This document shows, one piece after another, positions 25,644 to 35,885 of a DNA stretch of 64,000 nucleotides. A program made the position numbers and the translations under genes. Source of the DNA: Nitrincola salilacus (lineage in GTDB: Bacteria; Pseudomonadota; Gammaproteobacteria; Pseudomonadales; Balneatricaceae); assembly GCF_046271865.1 (NCBI RefSeq), contig NZ_CP176580.1, forward strand, positions 4,340,001-4,404,000, given 5' to 3'. Every line of letters starts with the position of its first letter. Within the stretch, counting starts at the first letter, position 1. The notes beneath the pieces were generated by a model. That model was not told where the DNA came from. It did no database searches and saw only the letters and a list, made by a program, of their open reading frames with translations.

Positions 25644-27601
25644 GCCACCGTCTCCTCAGCCTGCGACTTTTTTGCCGTGGCATCCACGGCGTCAGCCTGT
25701 TCAATCAGTGCATCGGCAACCAGTTCGGCGATATCTCGGATCTCGGGCCGTGGCTCCACGACACCTTCCAGCATCGCTGTACACTGTGGGCAGCCCACAG
25801 CGACCAGCTCGGCACCCGTCTCGCGGATATCTTCCATGCGCATATCAGGGATACGCTGTTTGCCGGGAATATCCGTGATCGGTGCGCCGCCACCACCACC
25901 GCAGCAGCGTGAGCGGAAACCGGAGCGCTCCATCTCCGCCACCTCAATACCCAGGGCTCTGAGTACGGCACGTGGCGCTTCATATTCACCGTTGTAGCGT
26001 CCCAGATAGCAGGGATCATGATAGGTGACCTTGCCGCCTTTCCAACCGCGCAGATTAAGCTTTTTATCCTCATGCAGTTTGCCGATGAAGGTGGTGTGAT
26101 GATGAACGACATACTCGCCACCCAGCTCACCATACTCATTCTTCAACACATGGAAACTGTGCGGATCACAGGTAACGATACTGCGGAAGCTGTACTTCGC
26201 CAGCGTGGCGATATTGCGCCGCGCCAGGCTCTGGAAGGTCGCCTCATCACCCAGCCGACGTGCCACATCACCACTGTCACGCTCTTCATTACCAAGCACG
26301 GCAAAGTTGACACCCGCTGCGCGCAACACCTTGACGAAAGCGCGCAACGTGCGCTGGTTGCGCATATCGAAGGCGCCGTCACCAAGCCACAGCAGCACAT
26401 CAGTGCGCTTCACTTCAGCCAGCACTGGCAGGTTGAGATCGGCGGCCCAGTTCATGCGTGCCGTCGGAGCAAAACCACCGGGGTTGTCGGTAGCGATCAG
26501 ATTGTCGATCACCTCGGCACCCTTGTTCGGCGTTTCACCACGTTCCAGCGTCAGGAAGCGGCGCATATCGACGATGGCGTCGACATGTTCGATCATCATC
26601 GGACACTCTTCGACACAGGCGCGACAAGTGGTACAGGACCAGAGCGTCTCGGCATCAACCAGCGCCTTGCCCTCGCGTGCCACGATCGGGCTGTGAGCAT
26701 CACCCTGATGCTCACCTACAGGCTTGCCGGGATAGGGAGAGCCAGCATAGTGTGCATCGCTGCCACCGGCCAGACCGACCACCATATCCTGAATCAGTTT
26801 TTTCGGGTTAAGTGGCTGACCCGCCGCAAATGCAGGGCAGACCGCTTCACAGCGGCCACACTGCACGCAAGCATCAAAACCCAGCAATTGGTTCCAGGTG
26901 AAGTCAGCCGGTTTTTCAACCCCGAGTGTCGCGTTCGGGTCGTCCAGATTCAGTGGTTTGAGCCCGGTGGATCGACCGCCACCAAAACGTTCGGCGCGAC
27001 GATGCCAGGCCAGATGCAGTGCACCGGCAAAGGCGTGCTTCATCGGCCCGCCCCAGGTCATGCCGAAGAACATTTCACCCAACCCCCAGACCACCAGCGC
27101 TACGAGTAGCAACGCCAGCACCCAGCCACCGAATCCGTGCGGCAGAATACCAGCCGCCGGCAGGGTGATCAGGAAGAACGCCAGCGAAAATGCCATCAGG
27201 CTTTTCGGCAAACGCATCCAGGGCCCTTTGGACAGGCGTGATGGCGGATTGACTCGCCGTTTGGCGACAAACAATGCACCCACGAACATGGAGGTGGTCG
27301 CGGCCAGCAGCGCCCAGGCCAGGATGCGGCTTTCCAGCTGCAGCCCGTGCACCAGTATCGCCAACACGGCCGCGGCGACAAAGCCACCCGCCGTGGCAAC
27401 ATGTGTGTTGGAGATGTAGCTGTCACGCCCAACCACATGGTGTAGATCCACCAGGTAGCGGCGTGGCATTGCAGCCAGACCCGCCAGCAGCGATACCGGC
27501 GAGGACCGGCCCTGACGCCACAGACTGATGCGGCGGACTGCGCCGATCACCGCCAGCGCCAGCGCTGCAAATATCAGTACAGGTAAGATTATATTGAGCA
27601 T
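25640..27601 (-). CDS. dgcB: Dimethylglycine catabolism Fe-S membrane protein DgcB
   Basis: The 653-residue protein has five or so N-terminal transmembrane segments, then two 4Fe-4S motifs (CVQCGRCEAVCP and CTTCRACVEECP) and two CCG-type segments, the second being DPCYLGRYNGEYEAPRAVL followed by RSRCCGGGGG. It is the DgcB-type (Fe-S)-binding subunit of the dimethylglycine demethylation system and probably links oxidation to the membrane electron chain. The ATG at 27601 is chosen; a GTG two codons upstream is possible. It is 13 bases after the dgcA stop. Confidence 0.9.
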   Translation of the reverse strand: MLNIILPVLIFAALALAVIGAVRRISLWRQGRSSPVSLLAGLAAMPRRYLVDLHHVVGRDSYISNTHVATAGGFVAAAVLAILVHGLQLESRILAWALLAATTSMFVGALFVAKRRVNPPSRLSKGPWMRLPKSLMAFSLAFFLITLPAAGILPHGFGGWVLALLLVALVVWGLGEMFFGMTWGGPMKHAFAGALHLAWHRRAERFGGGRSTGLKPLNLDDPNATLGVEKPADFTWNQLLGFDACVQCGRCEAVCPAFAAGQPLNPKKLIQDMVVGLAGGSDAHYAGSPYPGKPVGEHQGDAHSPIVAREGKALVDAETLWSCTTCRACVEECPMMIEHVDAIVDMRRFLTLERGETPNKGAEVIDNLIATDNPGGFAPTARMNWAADLNLPVLAEVKRTDVLLWLGDGAFDMRNQRTLRAFVKVLRAAGVNFAVLGNEERDSGDVARRLGDEATFQSLARRNIATLAKYSFRSIVTCDPHSFHVLKNEYGELGGEYVVHHHTTFIGKLHEDKKLNLRGWKGGKVTYHDPCYLGRYNGEYEAPRAVLRALGIEVAEMERSGFRSRCCGGGGGAPITDIPGKQRIPDMRMEDIRETGAELVAVGCPQCTAMLEGVVEPRPEIRDIAELVADALIEQADAVDATAKKSQAEETVA

Positions 27602-27614
27602 AAGCACACTCTAA

Positions 27615-29684
27615 TCAGAAATCCTTGCACAAACGCAGCGCATCATAGATCGCGGCATGAGTATTTCGCGGAGCCGTGCAGTCACCGATCCGGAACAGCA
27701 GGAAGCTGTCACCCTCGGTCGACTCACTCAGGCTCGGCTGAGGCTTGATCGCATAGAGCGACTCGACATCGATCTGCCCCTTGTTCAGCGACTGGTGCTT
27801 CAGCGCGTAGTAAAGCGCTTCATCCGGACGCACACCGTTCTCGACCACCACCTGATCAACAACACGCTCTTCCATCTGACCGGTGTACTCGTTTTCCAGC
27901 ACAGCCACCAGTTGATCACCTTCGCGGTAAACCTTGTGCAGTGCCATATCCGAGCTCAGGATCACCTCTTTGGCATACAGGCTGCGATAGTAGGTCGGGA
28001 AGGTAGTCCCGCCCACGGCCGCGCCTGGCTTGATATCGTCGGTCAGCAGCTCAACCTTGGCGCCCTTCTCGGACAGGTAATCCGCGACCGACATGCCGGT
28101 GAACTCGCAGATAGTGTCGTAGATCAGCACATTTTTGCCCGGCTCGACCTTGCCATCCAGAATATCCCAGCTGCTGACCACCAGCCCCTCATCCGCACCC
28201 CACTCAGGCACCTGTTCTACAAACGGCTTACCACCGACCGCCAGCACCACGATATCCGGGCGCAGATCCTTGATCGTTGGTTCATCAGCATAGGTACCAA
28301 GACGCAGGTCCACTTTCAGGCGTGCCAGTTCCAGTTGATACCAGCGGGTAATACCGGCGATCTGATCACGCTGCGGGGCCTTGGAGGCCGTGGTGATCTG
28401 TCCACCCAACTGATCCTTGCCTTCAAACAGCGTGACATCATGACCACGCTCAGCAGCAACACGCGCCGCTTCCATACCGGCAGGACCACCACCAACCACA
28501 ACAACCTTGCGCTTGATCCCTTCAGTTTTCTCGATGATATGCGGCACACCCATGTGCTCACGCGAAGTTGCCGCGTTCTGAATACAGAGCACATCCAACC
28601 CCTGATACTGACGGTCGATGCAGTAGTTGGCACCCACACACTGACGGATCTGGTCGATCTGACCCATCTTGATCTTGGCGATAATGTGCGGATCAGCAAT
28701 ATGCGCACGCGTCATACCGACCAGATCGACATAGCCCCCTTCAAGGATACGCTGTGCCTGGTTCGGATCCTTGATATTCTGCGCATGGATCACCGGCACC
28801 TTGACCACTTCCTTGATGCCAGCAGCCAGATGCAGGAAAGGCTCCGGCGGGAAGGACATGTTCGGAATCACGTTGGCCAGTGTATTGTGTGTATCACAAC
28901 CGGAACCGATCACGCCGAAGAAATCGAGCAGGCCGGTGGCGTCATAATAGGCCGCGATCTGCTTCATATCTTCGTGCGTCAGACCATCGGGATGGAACTC
29001 ATCGCCACAGATACGCATACCCACGGCAAAGTCACGCCCCACTTCAGCACGCACCGCTTTCAATACTTCCATACCGAAGCGCATGCGGTTCTCGAAACTG
29101 CCGCCCCACTCATCAGTACGCTTGTTAACACGTGGGCTCCAGAACTGATCGACCAGATGCTGATGCACTGCCGACAGCTCCACACCGTCCAGACCACCCT
29201 CTTTGGCACGACGTGCCGCTTGAGCGAAGTCACCGATAACGCGCCAGATCTCCTCCTCCTCAATCGTCTTGCAGGTGGAGCGATGCACTGGCTCGCGGAT
29301 ACCGGAGGGTGACATCAGGGTGGACCAGTCATAGCCATCCCAGCGTGAACGACGACCCATATGGGTGATCTGAATCATGATCTTGCCGCCATGCTTGTGC
29401 ACGGCATCGGCCAGATTCTGGAAGTGCGGGATGATCCGGTCGGTGGAGAGGTTGACCGAACTCCACCAGCCCTGTGGGCTGTCGATGGAGACAACAGAGG
29501 AACCACCGCAGATGCACAGACCGCATCCGCCCTTGGCTTTCTCTTCATAATATTTAACGTAGCGATCCGTTGTCATACCGCCATCGGTGGCATACACCTC
29601 GGCATGTGCAGTACTGACCACGCGGTTACGGATCGTCAGGTTACCGATCTGGATCGGCTGGAAAATGGCATCAAACTGGGACAT
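27615..29684 (-). CDS. dgcA: Dimethylglycine demethylation protein DgcA
   Basis: The 689-residue protein resembles trimethylamine dehydrogenase and 2,4-dienoyl-CoA reductase: an N-terminal old-yellow-enzyme barrel (MSQFDAIFQPIQIGNLTIRNR; MIQITHMGRRS; GVELSAVHQHLVDQFWSPR), a 4Fe-4S cysteine cluster region (CVGANYCIDRQYQG, CIQN), and a C-terminal nucleotide-binding domain (VVVGGGPAGMEAARVAAERGHDV). With DgcB it oxidatively demethylates dimethylglycine to sarcosine and formaldehyde. The order around it matches the P. aeruginosa PA5396-PA5401 cluster. GGAG precedes the ATG. Confidence 0.92.
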   Translation of the reverse strand: MSQFDAIFQPIQIGNLTIRNRVVSTAHAEVYATDGGMTTDRYVKYYEEKAKGGCGLCICGGSSVVSIDSPQGWWSSVNLSTDRIIPHFQNLADAVHKHGGKIMIQITHMGRRSRWDGYDWSTLMSPSGIREPVHRSTCKTIEEEEIWRVIGDFAQAARRAKEGGLDGVELSAVHQHLVDQFWSPRVNKRTDEWGGSFENRMRFGMEVLKAVRAEVGRDFAVGMRICGDEFHPDGLTHEDMKQIAAYYDATGLLDFFGVIGSGCDTHNTLANVIPNMSFPPEPFLHLAAGIKEVVKVPVIHAQNIKDPNQAQRILEGGYVDLVGMTRAHIADPHIIAKIKMGQIDQIRQCVGANYCIDRQYQGLDVLCIQNAATSREHMGVPHIIEKTEGIKRKVVVVGGGPAGMEAARVAAERGHDVTLFEGKDQLGGQITTASKAPQRDQIAGITRWYQLELARLKVDLRLGTYADEPTIKDLRPDIVVLAVGGKPFVEQVPEWGADEGLVVSSWDILDGKVEPGKNVLIYDTICEFTGMSVADYLSEKGAKVELLTDDIKPGAAVGGTTFPTYYRSLYAKEVILSSDMALHKVYREGDQLVAVLENEYTGQMEERVVDQVVVENGVRPDEALYYALKHQSLNKGQIDVESLYAIKPQPSLSESTEGDSFLLFRIGDCTAPRNTHAAIYDALRLCKDF

Positions 29685-29704
29685 GACTCACTCCTACTCT
29701 CAGA

Positions 29705-30247
29705 TCAGACCAGAGGACGGGTAACGAAGTAACCGACATCGCAGCCCTCTTCGGCGCCGCTCTGGGTCTGTTCCGCAACGGTGCGCAGTGAACTGCCCTG
29801 CGCTTCCAGGATCTGATCCATTGCACCGGCAAACCAACCGGTGAACATATATTCGATTTTGCGGTTCACCTTGCCGTAGTGATAGACAAACGCGGAGAAC
29901 TCCAGACGCACCTTACAGGTACCTGCGGCCAGATCGATCTCTTCGGTGATGAACTTGCCCCAGCCACGCTGTGACAGGCGCTTCATATAGTGCTCAAACA
30001 CATCCACACCCGACAGGCCATGCAGCTCAGCCTCTTTTTCACACCAGTGCCAGGCGCTCTTGTAGCCCGCTTTGTACAGGATCTGTGCATAACGCTCAGG
30101 ACCCAGCTCCTCTTCAATAGCCTGATGATTATTGATGAAAAAATGCCGGGGAACATACAGCATCGGCAGAGCGTCAGATGTCCATACGCCGGTTTCGGAA
30201 TCAACTTCGATGGGAAGTTCAGGAGCCATTTTTGCCACGGTGATCAC
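29705..30247 (-). CDS. DUF5943/4-vinyl-reductase-like protein of dimethylglycine cluster
   Basis: The 180-residue protein matches the hypothetical gene found directly upstream of dgcA in glycine betaine degraders. It contains GYKSAWHWCEKEAELHGLSGVDVFEHYMKRLSQRGWGKF and a C-terminal 4VR-like segment (CKVRLEFSAFVYHYGKVNRKIEYMFTGWFAGAMDQIL). Its exact role is unknown. Start options are the GTG at 30247 or the ATG six codons later (30229). It lies between the dipeptidase-like gene and dgcA in the same operon. Confidence 0.8.
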   Translation of the reverse strand: MITVAKMAPELPIEVDSETGVWTSDALPMLYVPRHFFINNHQAIEEELGPERYAQILYKAGYKSAWHWCEKEAELHGLSGVDVFEHYMKRLSQRGWGKFITEEIDLAAGTCKVRLEFSAFVYHYGKVNRKIEYMFTGWFAGAMDQILEAQGSSLRTVAEQTQSGAEEGCDVGYFVTRPLV

Positions 30248-30307
30248 CTATCTAAAGATTATTTCTTATTAAATATCGTATAAACAACAGTCATCCAGCG
30301 GGAGTGA

Positions 30308-31285
30308 TCACTCGCCCCAGACATCTTTCAGAACACGGACCCAGTTCTCACCCATGATCTTGCGCACCTGAGATTCACTCATGCCGCGCTTGAGCAGGGT
30401 TTCGGTGAGGTTGGGGAACTCGCCGACAGTACGGATACCCAGCGGGTTAACGATCTTGCCAAAACGGGTCAGACGACGTGCATAGCCCTTGTCGTGGGTC
30501 AGCCACTCGAAGAAATCCTGGCCATGTCCCTGAGTGAAGTCAGTACCGATACCGATCGCGTCTTCACCGACAATATTCATCACATACTCGATCGCTTCGG
30601 CGTAGTCGTCGATGGTGGAGTCGATCCCTTTCTTCAGGAAGGGCGCGAACATGGTCACACCGACAAAACCACCGTGATCAGCAATGAACTTCAGCTCTTC
30701 GTCGGATTTGTTACGCGGATGCTCTTTCAGACCGGATGGCAGGCAGTGGGAGTAGCAGACAGGTTTCTGCGATTCCAGAATCACCTCTTCGGAGGTTTTG
30801 GAGCCAACATGCGACAAGTCACACATGATACCGACCCGGTTCATCTCAGCGACCACTTCACGCCCGAAACCGGACAGACCACCATCACGCTCGTAGCAGC
30901 CGGTGCCAACCAGGTTCTGGGTGTTGTAGCACATCTGTACAATACCGACGCCGAGCTCCTTGAACACCTCGATATAGCCCAGTTGATCCTCAAACGCATG
31001 AGCGTTCTGAAAACCAAACAGAATGCCGGTCTTGCCTTCATCCTTGGCGCGCTGGATATCGGCTGTGGTGCGCACTGGAATCACCAGATCACTGTTATCA
31101 CGGATCAGCTTATTGCTGGCGGCGATGTTATTCACAGTCGCCTGGAACCCCTCCCAGACAGATACGGTGCAGTTTGCCGCCGTCAGGCCGCCTTTGCGCA
31201 TATCTTCGAACAGTTCACGGTTCCACTTCGCAATGATCAGACCATCAATGACGATGGCATCTTGGTGCAGTTCGGCAGGTGTCAT
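30308..31285 (-). CDS. Membrane-dipeptidase (M19) family protein lacking key metal ligands
   Basis: The 325-residue protein has the renal-dipeptidase fold, with the ligand segments DLSHVGSKTSEEV and VCYSHC, and GIGTDFTQGHG near the C-terminus. It lacks the usual N-terminal HxD zinc pair: the expected IDGHND-like site reads VIDGLIIAKWNREL. The bridging-Glu position (normally EG) reads FGFQNAHAFE. It heads the dgc operon, as in P. aeruginosa. The protein therefore is probably not an ordinary dipeptidase and may act on a methylated amine or be a non-zinc variant. GGAG precedes the ATG. Confidence 0.85.
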   Translation of the reverse strand: MTPAELHQDAIVIDGLIIAKWNRELFEDMRKGGLTAANCTVSVWEGFQATVNNIAASNKLIRDNSDLVIPVRTTADIQRAKDEGKTGILFGFQNAHAFEDQLGYIEVFKELGVGIVQMCYNTQNLVGTGCYERDGGLSGFGREVVAEMNRVGIMCDLSHVGSKTSEEVILESQKPVCYSHCLPSGLKEHPRNKSDEELKFIADHGGFVGVTMFAPFLKKGIDSTIDDYAEAIEYVMNIVGEDAIGIGTDFTQGHGQDFFEWLTHDKGYARRLTRFGKIVNPLGIRTVGEFPNLTETLLKRGMSESQVRKIMGENWVRVLKDVWGE

Positions 31286-31411
31286 GATGACTCTCCAGGC
31301 TAACGGGCATTATCAGTTTCAATGCTCGCAGAATAGCCCTCTACCTGCCGAGGGGGTCTCTTGAATGCGACGGGAATAATTCTGAAAACGTCAGGACTGT
31401 CGTATTAGCGA

Positions 31412-32176
31412 CTATTCCGTCAGATCAAATCCGTACGCCATCAGGATCTGACGATATTCGTCTGACGACATGAATTGCCTGAGCTGATCCGAATAGTCGC
31501 GTGCCAAAGCCTCAGCATCCGACAAGGCTCTGGAGAAAGCCAGGAAGTTGGGACCTATATCAATGGGAGTGTCCAGAAAAGCGATTTGATCCTCCAGCCC
31601 TTCCATCTCGGCCACCATCAGGATCGCTGGCCTGTTCCCGACTGCAATATCAATTCCCCCGACTATAAGCGTGCGAATCAGATGCCGCTCATCAGGCACG
31701 AGATGTTTCCGCAGGTGCTGATGGTTATCATATACATCACCATGAGAATACCCCCTCACATGCCCGAACACTTTATCCTGGAGGTTATCAAGTGTGGATG
31801 ACAAATCAATATCGCTGCCATTATGCACAAACAGGTGACTGGATTCGTTGAGATGAGGAATATCCGTGTACACCACGCTTTGCTCACGCTCGGGTGTTTT
31901 GAAATAGAGGATCATCATATCCAGATCACCGAACTCAAGCGCGTTCTGCACCCGCGCCCAAGGATAGCGCTTATATACAAGCTGATGGCCCAACTGGCCT
32001 GCAAGATGTTCTGCGATCTCGACAGCCGCGCCTTTGAAGCGACCATCTTCCATAAAGTAAAAAGGTGGGTAATCCAGCTCACCCAGACCCACCCTGAGCT
32101 CGCGCGCAGACAGGAGTGAGGAACTGGACAGACAAACAAGCAGGCAGAGCAGTAACAACCGAATTTTCAAGGACAC
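31412..32176 (-). CDS. Periplasmic solute-binding protein (family 3)
   Basis: The 254-residue protein has a Sec signal peptide (IRLLLLCLLVCLSSSSLLS-A) and a type-2 periplasmic binding fold (LRVGLGELDYPPFYFMEDGRFKGAAVEIAEHLAGQLG), as in polar amino acid receptors and stand-alone envelope sensors. It has no adjacent transporter. The GTG start at 32176 abuts a GGGGGGAGG; a TTG two codons in (32170) has better Shine-Dalgarno spacing. Ligand unknown. Confidence 0.78.
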   Translation of the reverse strand: MSLKIRLLLLCLLVCLSSSSLLSARELRVGLGELDYPPFYFMEDGRFKGAAVEIAEHLAGQLGHQLVYKRYPWARVQNALEFGDLDMMILYFKTPEREQSVVYTDIPHLNESSHLFVHNGSDIDLSSTLDNLQDKVFGHVRGYSHGDVYDNHQHLRKHLVPDERHLIRTLIVGGIDIAVGNRPAILMVAEMEGLEDQIAFLDTPIDIGPNFLAFSRALSDAEALARDYSDQLRQFMSSDEYRQILMAYGFDLTE

Positions 32177-32321
32177 CCTCCCCCCATACTGACCGGAATG
32201 ACCTGCCTGCCCTGAAGCTCAGTCATCCTGTCTGTTGTGAAGCCGCATCCAGCGTATGAATCAGATCAGGCAATAGCAAGAACACTGAAAGCATAGGATG
32301 CGTATGGTTATCTGTCTATAT

Positions 32322-35300
32322 TCACCCCACCTTAACGTACTGCGCCTCGCTGCGATACTCGGCCAGCAGCAGATCACGCTGAGCCGCCACAGCCTGCTGG
32401 TTACGTTCCTTGACGTGCCCGAAGCCGCGGATCTGATCCGGCAGACTCGCCAGATCAATCGCCAGTGCCAGATTATCGGTATTTAGGCTGCGACCGAACT
32501 CCTCCAGCAATACCAGATAATCCTCGATCAGCTGACGCTCCTGACGCCGTTCCTCGGTGCGACCAAAGATATCCAGCGATGAACCGCGCAGTCCCTTGAA
32601 GCGCGCCAGCAGTTTGAACAGCGGCAGCATCCAGGAGCCGTAGCGACGTTTCACCAGATGCCCTTTGGCATCGGTCTTCGCCAGCAGTGGTGGGGCCAGA
32701 TAGAAGTTGAGCTGATAGTCTTTGCCCGGCTCGCCTTCGAACTGGGCGCGCAGTTTGTCGAGGAAAGCCGGATCGCTATACAGGCGCGCGACCTCGTACT
32801 CATCCTTGTAGGCCATCAGTTTGGACAGATTGCGCACGACCGCTTCAGTCAATTGCAGACGTGCCTTACCGACCAGCGTCTCCTCCAGCTGCCTGATAGA
32901 CCGCACAGCTGTCTCAAAACGGGCTGCATAAGCCGCATCCTGATAATCAGTCAGCAGTTGGACACGCTTGGCGATCAGTTGATCCAGCGTCTCCGGCATA
33001 CGGATCACCTGCACAGCCCCCTTAGCGGCCTGATGTTTCATCACCTCGGCTTCGCCGTGATGTGCAACCAGACGTCCCCAACCGAATGCCTGCAGGTTCT
33101 TCTCAACTGCAACATTGTTCATCTCAATCGCGCGGGTCAGAGCCGCCAATGACAGCGGAATCCAACCTTTCTGCCAGGCATAACCCATCAGCAACGGGTT
33201 GGCGAACAGCGTATCGCCGAGAAGATCCAGCGCCAGTTGATTGGCATTGATAAAGTCACATCGCTCGCCGATGCTGTCGCGAATATCCGCTTCAGCCGAT
33301 TCGCTCGGGAAGTGCCAGTTCGGGTTACCGATAAAGGCTGCAGTCGGGACTTCGGCGCTGTTAACCACCGTTGCCGTGATATCACGACGCGTACGCGACA
33401 GGGCATCCATCGAAGCAGTAACAATCGCATCACAACCGATCACCAGATGCGCTTCACCCGTGGCGATACGGGTGGCATGAATATCCTCCGGCTGGTTGGC
33501 GATCTGCACATGGCTGATCACGGCGCCACCTTTCTGTGCCAGGCCGGTCATATCCAGCACTGTAACGCCCTTGCTCTCCAGATGCGCTGCCATACCGATC
33601 AATGCCCCGATGGTGACCACACCGGTACCACCGACACCGGTCACGACCACACCATAAGGCTCTGCAATGACCGGCAGACTCGGTTGGGGCAGGTCTTCAA
33701 CTTTCAGCGGGCTGCTGCCACCTTTGGCGATCTGTGGTTTCTTCGGTTGCGCCCCCTCCGCCGTGACAAAGCTCGGGCAGAATCCTTTCAGGCAGGAGAA
33801 ATCCTTGTTGCAGGAGGACTGGTTGATCTTGCGCTTGGTGCCCAGTTCGGTTTCCAGCGGCTCCACCGACAGACAGTTAGAGACCACAGAGCAATCACCG
33901 CAACCTTCGCAGACGGCATCATTGATAAAGACACGACGCGCAGGATCCGGGTACTGACCACGCTTGCGCCGACGGCGCTTCTCGGTCGCGCAGGTCTGGT
34001 CATACACCAGAATGGTGACACCCTCGGTATCGCGCAGGCGCAGCTGTATCTGATCCAGCTCATCACGGTGGTGCACGGCGATGCCCGCTGGCAGCGTCAT
34101 GGCACCGGTGTATTTATCCGGCTCATCTGTGACTACCAGCACCTCTTTCGCACCCTCAGCCACCACCTGCGCCACGATCTGAGGCACCGTCAGTACGCCA
34201 TCGACCGGCTGCCCTCCGGTCATCGCCACGGCATCGTTGTATAGAATCTTGTAAGTGATATTCGCTTTCGCGGCGATAGAGGCGCGTATCGCCAACAGAC
34301 CGGAGTGGAAATAGGTGCCATCCCCGAGATTGACGAACACATGTTTGTCACCGGAGAAATGCATCTGACCGAGCCAGGCAACTCCTTCACCGCCCATCTG
34401 GCTGAAGGTTTCGGTGTTGCGGTCCATCCACATCACCATGTAATGACAACCGATACCGGCCAGCGCACGAGAACCCTCAGGCACGCGCGTGGAGGTGTTG
34501 TGCGGGCAACCGGAGCAGAACCAGGGTTTGCGCTCGGCGGTTTCACGTGGCCGGGCCGCCTCAAGCTCTTTGGCGTCGATCACGGCGATACGCGCTTCGA
34601 TTCGCTCACGCACTTCATCAGGCAGGCCGACCCGATTCAAGCGGCTGGCGATCGCTTTGGCGATCAGCGCCGGAGACAGTTCATAACGTGCCGGCAACAA
34701 CCACTGACCACGCGGTACTGACCACTCGCCACCAGAGTTGTCGCGCTCATCAAACTTGCCATACACACGCGGGCGGACATCATCACGCCAGTTGTACAGC
34801 TCCTCTTTCAGCGCGTACTCCAGAATCTGGCGTTTCTCCTCCACTACCAGAATCTCTTCCAGACCAGTCGCGAACTCACGTGCACCCTGAGCCTCCAGAG
34901 GCCAGACACAGCCGACCTTGTACAGTCGTATACCCAACTGTGAGCAGGCTTCATCATCCAACCCCAGATCGGTCAGTGCCTGACGCACATCAAGATAGGC
35001 CTTGCCGGCCGCCATGATGCCGAAGCGCGCCTTGGGCGAGTCGATTACGATACGATTGAGCTTGTTGGCACGGATATAGGCGAGTGCCGCATACCATTTA
35101 TGATCCAGCATCCGTGCTTCCTGATCCAGCGGTGGATCGGGCCAGCGGATGTTCAGGCCCCCTTCGGGCATGACGAAGTCCTCGGGGATCACCACCTCGA
35201 CTCTATCGGGATCGACATCAATCGACGCGGAAGATTCGACAACATCAGTGACACACTTCATCGATACCCAGAGACCTGAATAGCGACTCATCGCCCAACC

Positions 35301-35885
35301 ATGCATGCCGTAATCCAGATATTCCTGCACATTGGAGGGATAGAGGACGGGAATTCCGCAGGCGATCAGCAGGTGTTCGGATTGGTGTGCAACAGAGGAG
35401 GATTTGGCGGCATGGTCATCACCCGCCAGCAGCAGTACGCCGCCATGTGGTGAGCTGCCGGCAGCGTTGGCATGCTTGAGTACATCCGCCGAGCGATCAA
35501 CACCCGGCCCCTTGCCATACCACATGCCGAACACACCATCATAACGGGCATTATCATAGAGGTTGGTCTGCTGCGTACCCCAGACAGCCGTGGCGGCCAA
35601 GTCTTCATTCACGCCTGGCTGGAACACGACATCATGGTCGGCCAGATGTTTTTGCGCCTGCCACAGCGCCATATCCAGACCACCAAGAGGGGAGCCGCGA
35701 TACCCGGAGACATAGCCAGCTGTATTCAGGCCGGCACGGCGATCACGCTCTTTCTGCAGCATCGGCAGGCGAGCCAGCGCCTGAGTACCACTGATGTAGA
35801 TACGCCCATCCGTCCGGGTATATTTATCATCCAGGGTGATCTCACGCAGCTCCTGTTCAGCCGCACTCTTCAGCGTCGCCGTCAT
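32322..35885 (-). CDS. Indolepyruvate ferredoxin oxidoreductase (fused alpha-beta)
   Basis: The 1,187-residue fused enzyme oxidatively decarboxylates aryl-pyruvates to aryl-acetyl-CoA with ferredoxin. Domains in order: pyrimidine-binding TPP domain (VNEDLAATAVWGTQQTNL..., GKGPGVDRSADV), a 4Fe-4S motif in CSGCPHNTSTRVPEGS, the TPP phosphate loop GDGTYFHSGLLAIRASIA, a second Fe-S patch (CEGCGDCSVVSNCLS), and the gamma domain (VTGVGGTGVVTIGALIGMAAH). The ATG at 35885 has GGAGAG upstream. It is divergent from a LysR gene 173 bp away. It likely serves aromatic amino-acid catabolism. Confidence 0.92.
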   Translation of the reverse strand: MTATLKSAAEQELREITLDDKYTRTDGRIYISGTQALARLPMLQKERDRRAGLNTAGYVSGYRGSPLGGLDMALWQAQKHLADHDVVFQPGVNEDLAATAVWGTQQTNLYDNARYDGVFGMWYGKGPGVDRSADVLKHANAAGSSPHGGVLLLAGDDHAAKSSSVAHQSEHLLIACGIPVLYPSNVQEYLDYGMHGWAMSRYSGLWVSMKCVTDVVESSASIDVDPDRVEVVIPEDFVMPEGGLNIRWPDPPLDQEARMLDHKWYAALAYIRANKLNRIVIDSPKARFGIMAAGKAYLDVRQALTDLGLDDEACSQLGIRLYKVGCVWPLEAQGAREFATGLEEILVVEEKRQILEYALKEELYNWRDDVRPRVYGKFDERDNSGGEWSVPRGQWLLPARYELSPALIAKAIASRLNRVGLPDEVRERIEARIAVIDAKELEAARPRETAERKPWFCSGCPHNTSTRVPEGSRALAGIGCHYMVMWMDRNTETFSQMGGEGVAWLGQMHFSGDKHVFVNLGDGTYFHSGLLAIRASIAAKANITYKILYNDAVAMTGGQPVDGVLTVPQIVAQVVAEGAKEVLVVTDEPDKYTGAMTLPAGIAVHHRDELDQIQLRLRDTEGVTILVYDQTCATEKRRRRKRGQYPDPARRVFINDAVCEGCGDCSVVSNCLSVEPLETELGTKRKINQSSCNKDFSCLKGFCPSFVTAEGAQPKKPQIAKGGSSPLKVEDLPQPSLPVIAEPYGVVVTGVGGTGVVTIGALIGMAAHLESKGVTVLDMTGLAQKGGAVISHVQIANQPEDIHATRIATGEAHLVIGCDAIVTASMDALSRTRRDITATVVNSAEVPTAAFIGNPNWHFPSESAEADIRDSIGERCDFINANQLALDLLGDTLFANPLLMGYAWQKGWIPLSLAALTRAIEMNNVAVEKNLQAFGWGRLVAHHGEAEVMKHQAAKGAVQVIRMPETLDQLIAKRVQLLTDYQDAAYAARFETAVRSIRQLEETLVGKARLQLTEAVVRNLSKLMAYKDEYEVARLYSDPAFLDKLRAQFEGEPGKDYQLNFYLAPPLLAKTDAKGHLVKRRYGSWMLPLFKLLARFKGLRGSSLDIFGRTEERRQERQLIEDYLVLLEEFGRSLNTDNLALAIDLASLPDQIRGFGHVKERNQQAVAAQRDLLLAEYRSEAQYVKVG

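Noticed and set aside
24543..25997. Long plus-strand open frame (484 codons) opposite etfA and dgcB
   Set aside because: It is antisense to two clearly recognised genes, has no family motif and is rich in residues typical of mirror frames of coding DNA.
27657..29312. Plus-strand open frame of 551 codons opposite dgcA
   Set aside because: The dgcA product on the minus strand has full flavin and Fe-S motifs; the opposite frame is compositionally a shadow.
33237..34244. Plus-strand open frame of 335 codons opposite the indolepyruvate oxidoreductase gene
   Set aside because: Antisense to an unmistakable enzyme, with no domain of its own.
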